From Sphingomonas crocodyli (GTDB lineage: Bacteria; Pseudomonadota; Alphaproteobacteria; Sphingomonadales; Sphingomonadaceae), in NCBI RefSeq assembly GCF_004005865.1, contig NZ_SACN01000001.1, forward strand, positions 248,001-312,000: a stretch of DNA of 64,000 bases, in the 5' to 3' direction. Made by a program: the position numbers and the translations under genes. The notes under the pieces were generated by a model. It was given only the letters and a program-made list of their open reading frames with translations, was not told the origin of the DNA and ran no database searches. Of the stretch, positions 1-7,691 are shown piece by piece. The first letter of the stretch is position 1. Each line of letters opens with the position of its first letter.

Positions 1-2673
1 GCGCATGCCCGCCTTGCCCCGCGCAACATGATCGTATCGATCGCGGCGCCCGTCGCCGACGAGGCGTGGGATCTGAAGGCCTATGCGAAGGTCACCGACC
101 GGCTGTTCCTGATGGCCTATGACGAGCATTCCGAAGTCGGCGATCCCGGCCCGATCGCGAGCACGCCGTGGTTCGCCAATTCGGTCGCGCGCGCAGTGCG
201 CGGGCTGCCGCCGGCCAAGGTGGTCGTGGCGCTCGGCTCCTATGCCTATGATTGGCAGAAGGGCGGCGATGTCGTCGCCCATTCGGTCGAGGATGTGTGG
301 CTGACGGCGCGTGAATCGGGCGTGGACGTCCGCTTCGACAAAGCCAGCGCGAACAGCGGCTTCGCCTATCAGGAAGGCAATGCCCGCCACGACATCTGGC
401 TGCTCGATGCCGCCGCGATGCGCGCGCAGCTGACCGCGCTCCAGCGCCTCGGCCTCAACGCCACCGCTTTGTGGCGGCTGGGGACCGAAGATCCGTCGAT
501 CTGGACGATGTTCGGGCGCGGCAAAGGGCGCGTGCCCCCCGCGACCGCAATCGAGAATATTCCCGCCGGCACCAATGTCGATATCGAGGGGACGGGCGAG
601 ATATTGCGGATCGGGGCGGTGCCCGTGCCCGGTCATCGTATCGTCACCACCGACAAGGCAGGGGCAATCACCGACGTTCGCTTCGATCGGCTGCCCAGCC
701 CCTATCAGATCGAGCGGACCGGCCACCGCCCCGGCATGATCGCGCTCACCTTCGACGACGGGCCCGATCCGGTGTGGACGCCCAAGGTGCTCGACATCCT
801 GAAGGCCAATCGCGTTCCCGGCACCTTCTTCATGGTCGGCGAAAATGCGCTGACGCAGCGCCCGTTGATCGAACGGGTGATCCGCGAGGGGCATGAGGTG
901 GGGAGCCACACCTACACCCACCCCAATCTGGCCAATGCCACCCCGCGCGAAACCGCGCTGGAGCTGAACGCCAACCAGCGGCTGTTTCAGGCCTATACCG
1001 GCCGGTCGCTGCGCCTGTTTCGCGCGCCCTATTTCGGCGATGCCGAGCCGACCACCGCCGACGAAATCGTGCCGATCGAGGAGGCGCAGAATCGCGGCTA
1101 CCTCTCGGTGGGCCTGCACGTCGACCCCGACGACTGGATGCGCCCCGGCGTCGATCAGATCGTCCAGCGCACGATCGACGGGGTGGAGGGCGCACGCGAC
1201 GATTACAGCGCCAATGTCGTCCTGCTCCACGATGCCGGCGGCGATCGCGCGCAGACGGTGGAGGCGCTGCCGATCATCATCCGCGAGTTGCGCGCGCGCG
1301 GCTATCGCTTCGTTCCGGTCTCGACGCTGGCGGGGCTGAGCCACGCCGCAGTCAATCCGCCGATCTCCAAGGGCGATCGCTTCGCGGCCGAGGCCGATCT
1401 GGCGATGTTCAGCGCACTGGGCGGGATCGTCATCGCGCTCAAATGGATCTTTGGGGTGGCGATCACCGTCGGCATAGTGCGCGCCATCGCATTGTCGGGC
1501 CTCGCTTTGTGGCAGGCGCGGCGGGAGCAGAAGACGGTGTTCCCGCCAATCGACCCCGATCGCTTCGTCACCGTGCTGATCCCCGCCTTCAACGAGGAGC
1601 GCGTGATCGAACGATCGGTGCGCCGCGTGCTCGACAGCCGCGAGGTGAAGATCGAGGTGATCGTGATCGACGACGGATCGAAGGACCGCACCTCCGCAAT
1701 CGTCGCGGAGACGTTCGCGGGCGACGATCGCGTCCGCCTGCTCACCCTCGAAAATGGCGGCAAGGCGCGCGCGCTCAACAAGGGGTTGGAACTGGTCCGC
1801 TCCGACCTCGTCATCGCGCTCGACGCCGATACCCAGTTCGAGCCGACGACGATCGCGCGCCTCGCGCGCTGGTTCGACGATCCGAAGCTGGGCGCGGTGG
1901 CGGGCAATGCGAAGGTGGGCAATCGCGTCAACCTCGTCACCCGCTGGCAGGCGCTGGAATATATCACCGCACAGAATCTGGAGCGGCGCGCGCTGGCGCG
2001 GCTCGATGCGATCACGGTGGTGCCCGGCGCGGTCGGCGCGTGGCGGCTGGCGGCGATCCGCGAGGTAGGCGGCTATCCGCCCGATACGCTGGCCGAGGAT
2101 CAGGATCTGACGATCGCGATCCAGCGCGCGGGATGGCGCGTCGATTATGATCAGTTCGCGGTCGCATGGACCGAGGCGCCCGAAAGCTTCGCTGCGCTCG
2201 CCAAACAGCGTTTCCGCTGGGCCTATGGCACGCTGCAATGCCTGTTCAAGCATCGCGACGCGATCCGCAGCGGCAAGCCCAAGGGGCTGGCGCGGATCGG
2301 TCTGCCGCAGGCGATCATCTTCCAGATCCTGCTCGCCGCCATATCGCCGGTGATCGATCTGGCGCTGATCGTCAGCATCGCGGGCACGTGGATCTCGGTC
2401 GAGCAGCATGGCTGGGCGCAGACCAAGACCGATATCGACAAGATGCTGACCTATTGGCTCGTCTTCACCGCGATCGATCTGCTGGCCGCTTTCATCGCCT
2501 TCGCGCTCGAACGGCGCGAGAAGTGGCGGCTGCTGTGGCTGCTGATTCCGCAGCGGATCGGCTATCGCCAGATCATGTATTATGTCGTGTTGAAGGCGAT
2601 TGCGCAGGCGATGCGCGGACCGAAGGTGGGCTGGGGCAAGCTCGAACGATCGGGCCGGGTGGATGCGGCCTGA
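1..2673 (+). CDS. GH18-like / NodB deacetylase / GT2 glycosyltransferase fusion (5' end cut by window)
   Basis: The reading frame is open from base 1, so the true start lies outside the window. Three modules are visible. The first is the end of a glycosyl-hydrolase-18-like domain (RLFLMAYDEH, bases ~103-132). The second is a NodB polysaccharide deacetylase with FDDGP (751-765) and the metal motif SHTYTH (904-921). The third is a family-2 glycosyltransferase with DDGS (1669), DAD (1822-1830), ED (2095-2100) and QRFRW (2206-2220), flanked by membrane segments near 1395-1500 and 2300-2500. The GT2 motifs are those of processive beta-glycan synthases (cellulose, chitin, poly-GlcNAc type), so it probably makes and edits an envelope polysaccharide at the inner membrane; the sugar is not known. 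The next gene overlaps its stop by 11 bases, which suggests co-translation. Confidence 0.85.
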   Translation, partial: AHARLAPRNMIVSIAAPVADEAWDLKAYAKVTDRLFLMAYDEHSEVGDPGPIASTPWFANSVARAVRGLPPAKVVVALGSYAYDWQKGGDVVAHSVEDVWLTARESGVDVRFDKASANSGFAYQEGNARHDIWLLDAAAMRAQLTALQRLGLNATALWRLGTEDPSIWTMFGRGKGRVPPATAIENIPAGTNVDIEGTGEILRIGAVPVPGHRIVTTDKAGAITDVRFDRLPSPYQIERTGHRPGMIALTFDDGPDPVWTPKVLDILKANRVPGTFFMVGENALTQRPLIERVIREGHEVGSHTYTHPNLANATPRETALELNANQRLFQAYTGRSLRLFRAPYFGDAEPTTADEIVPIEEAQNRGYLSVGLHVDPDDWMRPGVDQIVQRTIDGVEGARDDYSANVVLLHDAGGDRAQTVEALPIIIRELRARGYRFVPVSTLAGLSHAAVNPPISKGDRFAAEADLAMFSALGGIVIALKWIFGVAITVGIVRAIALSGLALWQARREQKTVFPPIDPDRFVTVLIPAFNEERVIERSVRRVLDSREVKIEVIVIDDGSKDRTSAIVAETFAGDDRVRLLTLENGGKARALNKGLELVRSDLVIALDADTQFEPTTIARLARWFDDPKLGAVAGNAKVGNRVNLVTRWQALEYITAQNLERRALARLDAITVVPGAVGAWRLAAIREVGGYPPDTLAEDQDLTIAIQRAGWRVDYDQFAVAWTEAPESFAALAKQRFRWAYGTLQCLFKHRDAIRSGKPKGLARIGLPQAIIFQILLAAISPVIDLALIVSIAGTWISVEQHGWAQTKTDIDKMLTYWLVFTAIDLLAAFIAFALERREKWRLLWLLIPQRIGYRQIMYYVVLKAIAQAMRGPKVGWGKLERSGRVDAA

Positions 2674-3964
2674 CAAAGCCGCCCCGTTCGTCGTCCCGGC
2701 GTTGGCGGCGATCTTCGCCATCGTCCAGATCGCGATCTTCCGCTGGGGTGTCGTCACTCCCGATGGAGTCCTGCAATATGGGCAGGCGCTGACCGGCCGA
2801 TATGACGACTGGCATCCGCCGGTCACGGCCTGGCTGTGGCGACAATTGCTACGCGTGGCGCCGGGTGGTGCCGGCTATCTGCTGTTCGACGCCGCGCTCT
2901 ATTGGGGCGGCATCGCGCTGATCGCCGATCGGCTGCGGCGCAAGACGGGGCTGGCGGCCGGCATCGCGCTGTTGCTTGTGGGCCTCCTGCCGATCTCGTT
3001 TGGGCAGGTCGGCGCGCTGCTGAAGGATACGTTGCTCGCCTGCCTGCTGACGATGGCGGCGGCCCTGCTGTGGCGTGGGTGGACCGCCGGGCGAATCGGC
3101 GCCGTCGTGCTGATCGTCATCGCCGCCGCCACCCGCTTCAACGCCTTGTTCGCCGCCGCACCCCTGCTGCTGCTCGCCTTGCCGACACGCTGGACACGAC
3201 GGCCGTGGATCATCCTGAGCCTGCTGGTCGCCGCGCTGGGCGGTCTCGCGATCACGAGCAACCTGATCAACGTACGGGCATTGAAGCCCCACCGATCGCA
3301 ACCCTTCCTGAGCCTCGTCAATTTCGATCTGGCGGGAATCGTCGCGCATGGTGGCACCAACGGTTATCCGCTGCTCAGCGACGAGGAGGCGAAACGCTAC
3401 ACCGCGCATTGCTACGACCCCAGCCTTTACGGCCTTCAGGATCAGGAGACCTGCGCCGCGCCCGAGGAGAGCCTAGTCCGCTGGACCGCGCGGCCCGACG
3501 AAAGCGGGGTCGGCGTCTGGCTCAACGCGTTCCTGACCTCGCCCGGCGCCTATGCCGCGCACCGCATCGCGCATCTCAACCGCAACTGGCGGGTCGCGCC
3601 GCCGGTCATCCCCAACGACGCGGTCTATGTGATGAGCGCGCCGAACGATCTGGGCCTGTCCTTCACGGTCCGCCCCTCGGCAAAGGCGGTTTCAGACGCC
3701 GGATGGGCGATGGCGCAGTCGCCGCTCGGCCGACCATTCGTCTGGATTATTTGCGCGGCCGTCCTGCTCGCCCTGTCACCGTGGCTCGCCGAACGGCGCT
3801 TCGTGACCGCGCTCGCCGCCTCGGCACTCTGCTACGGGCTTGGATATACGGTGTTTAGCGTGGCTTCGGACCTGCGTTACCATCTGTGGACGATGCTGGC
3901 GGCGCAGATCGCCCTGGTCGTGGCGGTCGCTACGGGGTTTCGGAGTCGCACGCAGCCCGATTGA
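2663..3964 (+). CDS. multispan membrane protein, unrecognised (glycosyltransferase-C-like layout)
   Basis: A 433-residue protein beginning MRPDKAAPFV; an earlier in-frame ATG exists but this one overlaps the upstream gene in the usual compact way. It has roughly nine hydrophobic segments: several in the first 200 residues, then a long hydrophilic stretch (~210-350), then two or three C-terminal helices. This is the layout of membrane glycosyltransferases of the GT-C fold, but I see no diagnostic motif. Because it is coupled to the GH18-NodB-GT2 gene, a role in the same surface polysaccharide (transfer, polymerisation or export) is an inference from position only. Confidence 0.6.
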   Translation: MRPDKAAPFVVPALAAIFAIVQIAIFRWGVVTPDGVLQYGQALTGRYDDWHPPVTAWLWRQLLRVAPGGAGYLLFDAALYWGGIALIADRLRRKTGLAAGIALLLVGLLPISFGQVGALLKDTLLACLLTMAAALLWRGWTAGRIGAVVLIVIAAATRFNALFAAAPLLLLALPTRWTRRPWIILSLLVAALGGLAITSNLINVRALKPHRSQPFLSLVNFDLAGIVAHGGTNGYPLLSDEEAKRYTAHCYDPSLYGLQDQETCAAPEESLVRWTARPDESGVGVWLNAFLTSPGAYAAHRIAHLNRNWRVAPPVIPNDAVYVMSAPNDLGLSFTVRPSAKAVSDAGWAMAQSPLGRPFVWIICAAVLLALSPWLAERRFVTALAASALCYGLGYTVFSVASDLRYHLWTMLAAQIALVVAVATGFRSRTQPD

Positions 3965-3995
3965 CTTGGCTGCGGCCGCCAAGCGATGCGGGGCG

Positions 3996-4997
3996 ATGCG
4001 CTTCTTTTCCGACAATGCCGCCGGCGTCTGCCCCGAAGTCTTCGATGCCCTGGCCCGCGCCAATGCGGTCGACACCGCTTATGATGGCGATGCGCTGAGC
4101 AAGCGGCTCGACGGCGCCTTTTCCGATCTGTTCGAAACAGAGGTTGCGGCGCTCTGGATCGCGACGGGCACCGCCGCCAATTCGCTGGCGCTCGCATCGC
4201 TCGTCCAACCCTATCAGGGGATCGTCACCCACGAACAGGCGCACATTCAGGAGGACGAATGCGGCGCGCCTGAGTTCTATACCGGCGGGGCGAAGCTGCT
4301 GCTGGTCGGCGGCGAGGGCGCGAAGCTGACGCCCGACGCCGTCACCGCGCGGGTCGCGGGGATTCGTAACGACGTCCACCAGACCCAGCCCGCCGCGCTT
4401 TCGATCACCAACGCGACCGAATATGGGCTGGCCTACTCACCTACAGAGGTCGCGGCGCTCGGCGAGGTCGCGAAGGCGCGCAGCTGGGGCTTCCACATGG
4501 ACGGCGCGCGCTTCGCCAATGCGGTGGTTTCGACCGGTGCGTCGCCCGCCGATCTCACGTGGCGCGGCGGGGTCGACGTGCTCAGCTTCGGCTTCGTCAA
4601 GAATGGCGGCATGTCGGCCGAGGCTTTGATCTTCTTCCGCCCCGAACTCGCGATACAGGCGCGCTATCGCCGCAAGCGCGGCGGGCATCTCTTTTCCAAG
4701 GGCCGCTTCGCCGCTGCGCAGATCCTGGCGATGATCGACAACGACGTCTGGCTGCGCAACGCCCGCGCCGCCAACGCCGCCGCCGCGCGGATCGCAGGCG
4801 CAGCCGAAGGACGCCTCGTCCATCCGGTGCAGGCAAACGAATTGTTCGTCCGCATGTCGCCCGAAGAAGCGGCAAGACTACGTGCGCAGGGCTTCGATTT
4901 CTACGACTGGGCGCCGGGGGAGATACGATTGGTGACGAGCTGGGATCAGCCGCCCGCCGAGATCGAGGCGCTTGCGCAGGCGATCGCGGCCCTATGA
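3996..4997 (+). CDS. ltaE: low-specificity threonine aldolase (PLP beta-eliminating lyase family)
   Basis: A 333-residue fold-type I PLP enzyme. It begins MRFFSDNAAGVCPEVFDAL, typical of threonine aldolases. The PLP-binding lysine is expected at residue 202 in GFVKNGG (codon 4599-4601), and HMDGARFANA carries the usual Asp-Gly-Ala-Arg pocket. It would split L-threonine or L-allo-threonine to glycine and acetaldehyde in the cytoplasm. The start at 3996 was chosen because the family's N-terminus begins here; upstream in-frame codons are shadow sequence of the previous gene. The stop overlaps the start of the EamA gene (ATGA at 4994). Confidence 0.88.
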   Translation: MRFFSDNAAGVCPEVFDALARANAVDTAYDGDALSKRLDGAFSDLFETEVAALWIATGTAANSLALASLVQPYQGIVTHEQAHIQEDECGAPEFYTGGAKLLLVGGEGAKLTPDAVTARVAGIRNDVHQTQPAALSITNATEYGLAYSPTEVAALGEVAKARSWGFHMDGARFANAVVSTGASPADLTWRGGVDVLSFGFVKNGGMSAEALIFFRPELAIQARYRRKRGGHLFSKGRFAAAQILAMIDNDVWLRNARAANAAAARIAGAAEGRLVHPVQANELFVRMSPEEAARLRAQGFDFYDWAPGEIRLVTSWDQPPAEIEALAQAIAAL

Positions 4998-5926
4998 GCA
5001 GCATCGCCCCGCCCGCCCCCGTCGGCGTCGTCCCGACGCGTGTCATCCTGCCCTTCATCATCGTAACGTTGATCTGGGGTTCGACGTGGACGGCGATCCG
5101 ATATCAGATCGAGGCGGGGGTCGATCCCTTCTGGTCGATCGGGCTGCGCTTCGGCACCGCCGCGATCGCGATGTTCGCTTATGGCGCCTTCCTGCGCCAG
5201 CCACTGCGCCTGCCGCCCGCCGGCTATACCTATGCGGTGGTGTTCGGCAGCTTCCAGTTCTTCCTCAACTTCGTCTTCGTCTATCAGGCGCAGCGCTACA
5301 TCACCTCGGGCGTGGTCGCGATGTTCTTCGCGCTGCTGATCGTGCCCAACGCCGTACTCGGCCGCATCTTCCTAAAGATGCCGATCGGGCGCGAATTCCT
5401 GATCGGATCGGCTATCGCGGTCGCGGGCATGGCGCTCCTCTTCGCGCACGAGATCGAGGTGGTTGCGCGCGAAGGATCGGGGCGAACCGCGTTGGGCATC
5501 GGCTTCGTGATGATCAGCCTGCTGTTCGCCTCGGCCGCCAACGTCTCGCAGGCGGCGGAGCGGGTGCGTGCGCTGCCGCCGGTCGCGGTGCTCGCCTGGG
5601 GCATGACGGCGGGCGGGAGCTTCGCGATACTGACGGCGCTCGCGCGCGGCGGCCTGCCCGATACGCCGCTAACCCCGCTCTATATCGGCTCGACCCTCTA
5701 TCTGGGCCTGCTGGGATCGGCGCTCACCTTCCCGCTCTACTTCTTCATGATCCGCCAGATCGGCCCCGCCCGCGCAGCCTATTCAGGGGTGGCCGTACCC
5801 GTGATCGCGATGATCCTGTCAACATTGCTCGAGGGCTATCGCTGGTCGATCCCAGCCGCGTTCGGATCGCTGCTCGCACTCGGCGGGCTCGTGATCGCGC
5901 TTCGGGCGCGCAAGCCCGCCGCATGA
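4994..5926 (+). CDS. EamA/RhaT family drug-metabolite transporter (copy 1)
   Basis: A 310-residue inner-membrane protein with about ten transmembrane helices in two EamA repeats. It keeps the family motif IWGSTWTAIR near residue 30 and a second-repeat signature (LGSALTFPLYFFMIRQIGPARAAYSGV...) near residues 240-260. The family exports small metabolites, often amino acids or purines; the substrate here is unknown. Its start overlaps the threonine aldolase stop by four bases, which hints that it might export an amino acid or related product. A close paralogue follows directly downstream, also with an ATGA overlap. Confidence 0.85.
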   Translation: MSSIAPPAPVGVVPTRVILPFIIVTLIWGSTWTAIRYQIEAGVDPFWSIGLRFGTAAIAMFAYGAFLRQPLRLPPAGYTYAVVFGSFQFFLNFVFVYQAQRYITSGVVAMFFALLIVPNAVLGRIFLKMPIGREFLIGSAIAVAGMALLFAHEIEVVAREGSGRTALGIGFVMISLLFASAANVSQAAERVRALPPVAVLAWGMTAGGSFAILTALARGGLPDTPLTPLYIGSTLYLGLLGSALTFPLYFFMIRQIGPARAAYSGVAVPVIAMILSTLLEGYRWSIPAAFGSLLALGGLVIALRARKPAA

Positions 5927-6870
5927 ACAGCATTTCCCCGCCCCCCACGCTGGCCGCGCCGCCCGGCATCGTGCCGAGCCGCGTCATCCTGCCCTTCGTC
6001 ATCGTGACGTTGAGCGGCGGATCGACATGGACGGCGATCCGGTACCAGATCGGCGCCGGGGTCGACATGTTCTGGGCGATGGGGCTGCGCGGGCTGATCG
6101 GCGCGATCGCGATGGTCGGCTGGTCGCTGCTGATCCGCGCACCTTTGGGCCTGCCGCCGCGCGGCATCGCCTATGCCGCCGCCATCGGCGGGCTGCAGTT
6201 CTTCCTGAGCTTCCTGTTCATCTACGAGGCCGAACGGCATGTGACGTCGGGGGTGGTCGCGATGTTCTTCGCGCTGCTGATCGTGCCCAATGCGATTCTG
6301 GCGCGCATCTTCCTGAAGATGCCGATGGGGCGCGAATTCCTGATCGGGTCGGCCGTCGCGATCGTCGGCATGGCGATGCTGTTCACCAACGAGATCGCGG
6401 CGGTGGCGAAGGGCAATGCCGATGACGCTATCATCGGCGTCACGCTGACCATCATCGGCCTGCTTTTCTCATCGGGCGCCAATGTCGCGCAGGCGAGCCG
6501 CTATGCCCGATCGCTGCCGCCGATCGCGGTGCTGGTCTGGGCGATGATGATCGCGTCGACGGCCGCGATGACGCTGGGCTTTGTCCGGTCGGGGATGCTG
6601 CCGCCCTCGGCCTTCACCCCCGCCTTCGCGCTGTCGACCGCCTATCTGGGCCTGTTCGGATCGGCGCTGACCTTCCCGCTCTATTTCTTCCTGATCCGGC
6701 AGATCGGCCCGGCGCGCGCCGCCTATTCGGGGGTGACGGTGCCGATCGTGGCGATGATCCTGTCGACGATCCTCGAAGGCTATCGATGGTCGCTGCCGGC
6801 GGTCGCGGGATCGGCGCTGGCGCTGGTCGGGCTGGTCATCGCGTTAAGGGCCGCCAAGCCCGCGCGATAA
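5923..6870 (+). CDS. EamA family transporter (copy 2, tandem paralogue)
   Basis: A 315-residue protein clearly duplicated from the gene before it: shared stretches include STWTAIRYQI, TSGVVAMFFALLIVPNA and GREFLIGSA. Ten membrane helices in two EamA repeats are visible. The conserved Ile-Trp before GST in the first repeat is changed to Ser-Gly (codons 6013-6018), while flanking residues are kept. The pair may work as a heterodimer or have split substrates; neither can be read from the sequence. The 3' 91 bases overlap the convergent SDR gene. Confidence 0.85.
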   Translation: MNSISPPPTLAAPPGIVPSRVILPFVIVTLSGGSTWTAIRYQIGAGVDMFWAMGLRGLIGAIAMVGWSLLIRAPLGLPPRGIAYAAAIGGLQFFLSFLFIYEAERHVTSGVVAMFFALLIVPNAILARIFLKMPMGREFLIGSAVAIVGMAMLFTNEIAAVAKGNADDAIIGVTLTIIGLLFSSGANVAQASRYARSLPPIAVLVWAMMIASTAAMTLGFVRSGMLPPSAFTPAFALSTAYLGLFGSALTFPLYFFLIRQIGPARAAYSGVTVPIVAMILSTILEGYRWSLPAVAGSALALVGLVIALRAAKPAR

Positions 6871-7619
6871 TCGGGATAGAGCGGTCGCCAGCCGAGCAGG
6901 CGATGCGCCTTGCCTGCCGAGACGCGGCGATTCTCTGCATAGAAGGCGGCAGCGGCGGGCGACAGCTTCGCTTCGGCCAGCGTCAGAAGCGGCGGCGGCG
7001 CGACGCCCAGCAGCGCGCTGGCACAGGCGATCACTTCATTCTGCGGCACGGGCCGATCGTCGGCAATGTTGAACACGCCCGCTGGACCGCGATCCACGCT
7101 GGCCAGCACGCCGCCGACGATATCGTCGACATGGATGCGGCTGAACACCTGGCCGGGCAGATCGATGCGATGCGCCTTCCCCTCCCGCACCCGATCGAGC
7201 GGCGAACGACCTGGGCCGTAAATGCCCGGCAGGCGGAAGACGCGCACTTGCCGGTGGAGCGCCTGCCACGCCAGATCGGCCTCGGTGCGCGCGCTGCGCC
7301 GACCTCCACCGACCGGCGCGCTCTCATCGACCCACGCGCCGCCGGTGTCGCCATAGACTCCGCTGGACGACAGATAGCCGATCCAGCGCGCATCCGATGC
7401 CGCGATCGCCGATCCATGCCGCGCGAGTACGGGATCGCCCGCACTGTCGGGCGGCACCGAGGAGAGGATATGCGTCGCCTGTGCGATGGCCGAGGCGACC
7501 GCCGCATCGTCGTCGATCGTCGAACGCCCCACCGTGGTCACGCGCCAGCCGCGCGCGTTCAACGCAGCGGCGATGCGGCTCGCCGTATAGCCGGGGCCGA
7601 AGATCAGGATCGAGGACAT
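6780..7619 (-). CDS. NAD-dependent epimerase/dehydratase-like SDR protein (YeeZ-like)
   Basis: A 279-residue extended-SDR protein with the Rossmann motif near the N-terminus (ILIFGPGYTASRIAAAL) and a YLSSSGVYGD segment carrying the Ser/Tyr region of the active site. It resembles YeeZ-type proteins, cytoplasmic oxidoreductases of unknown substrate. The stop codon (TAG, 6780-6782) lies inside the 3' end of the convergent EamA gene, a 91-base tail-to-tail overlap. Its promoter should lie in the 72-base gap shared divergently with pepN. Confidence 0.8.
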   Translation of the reverse strand: MSSILIFGPGYTASRIAAALNARGWRVTTVGRSTIDDDAAVASAIAQATHILSSVPPDSAGDPVLARHGSAIAASDARWIGYLSSSGVYGDTGGAWVDESAPVGGGRRSARTEADLAWQALHRQVRVFRLPGIYGPGRSPLDRVREGKAHRIDLPGQVFSRIHVDDIVGGVLASVDRGPAGVFNIADDRPVPQNEVIACASALLGVAPPPLLTLAEAKLSPAAAAFYAENRRVSAGKAHRLLGWRPLYPDYRAGLAALNAMTSPTSASADPATAGSDHR

Positions 7620-7691
7620 CGCGTCCCCTTAGCGCGTTGAGCCTGTGCCGAAACCATTGTTTCGGCCCCAACCCAGGATTAGATCAGCACC

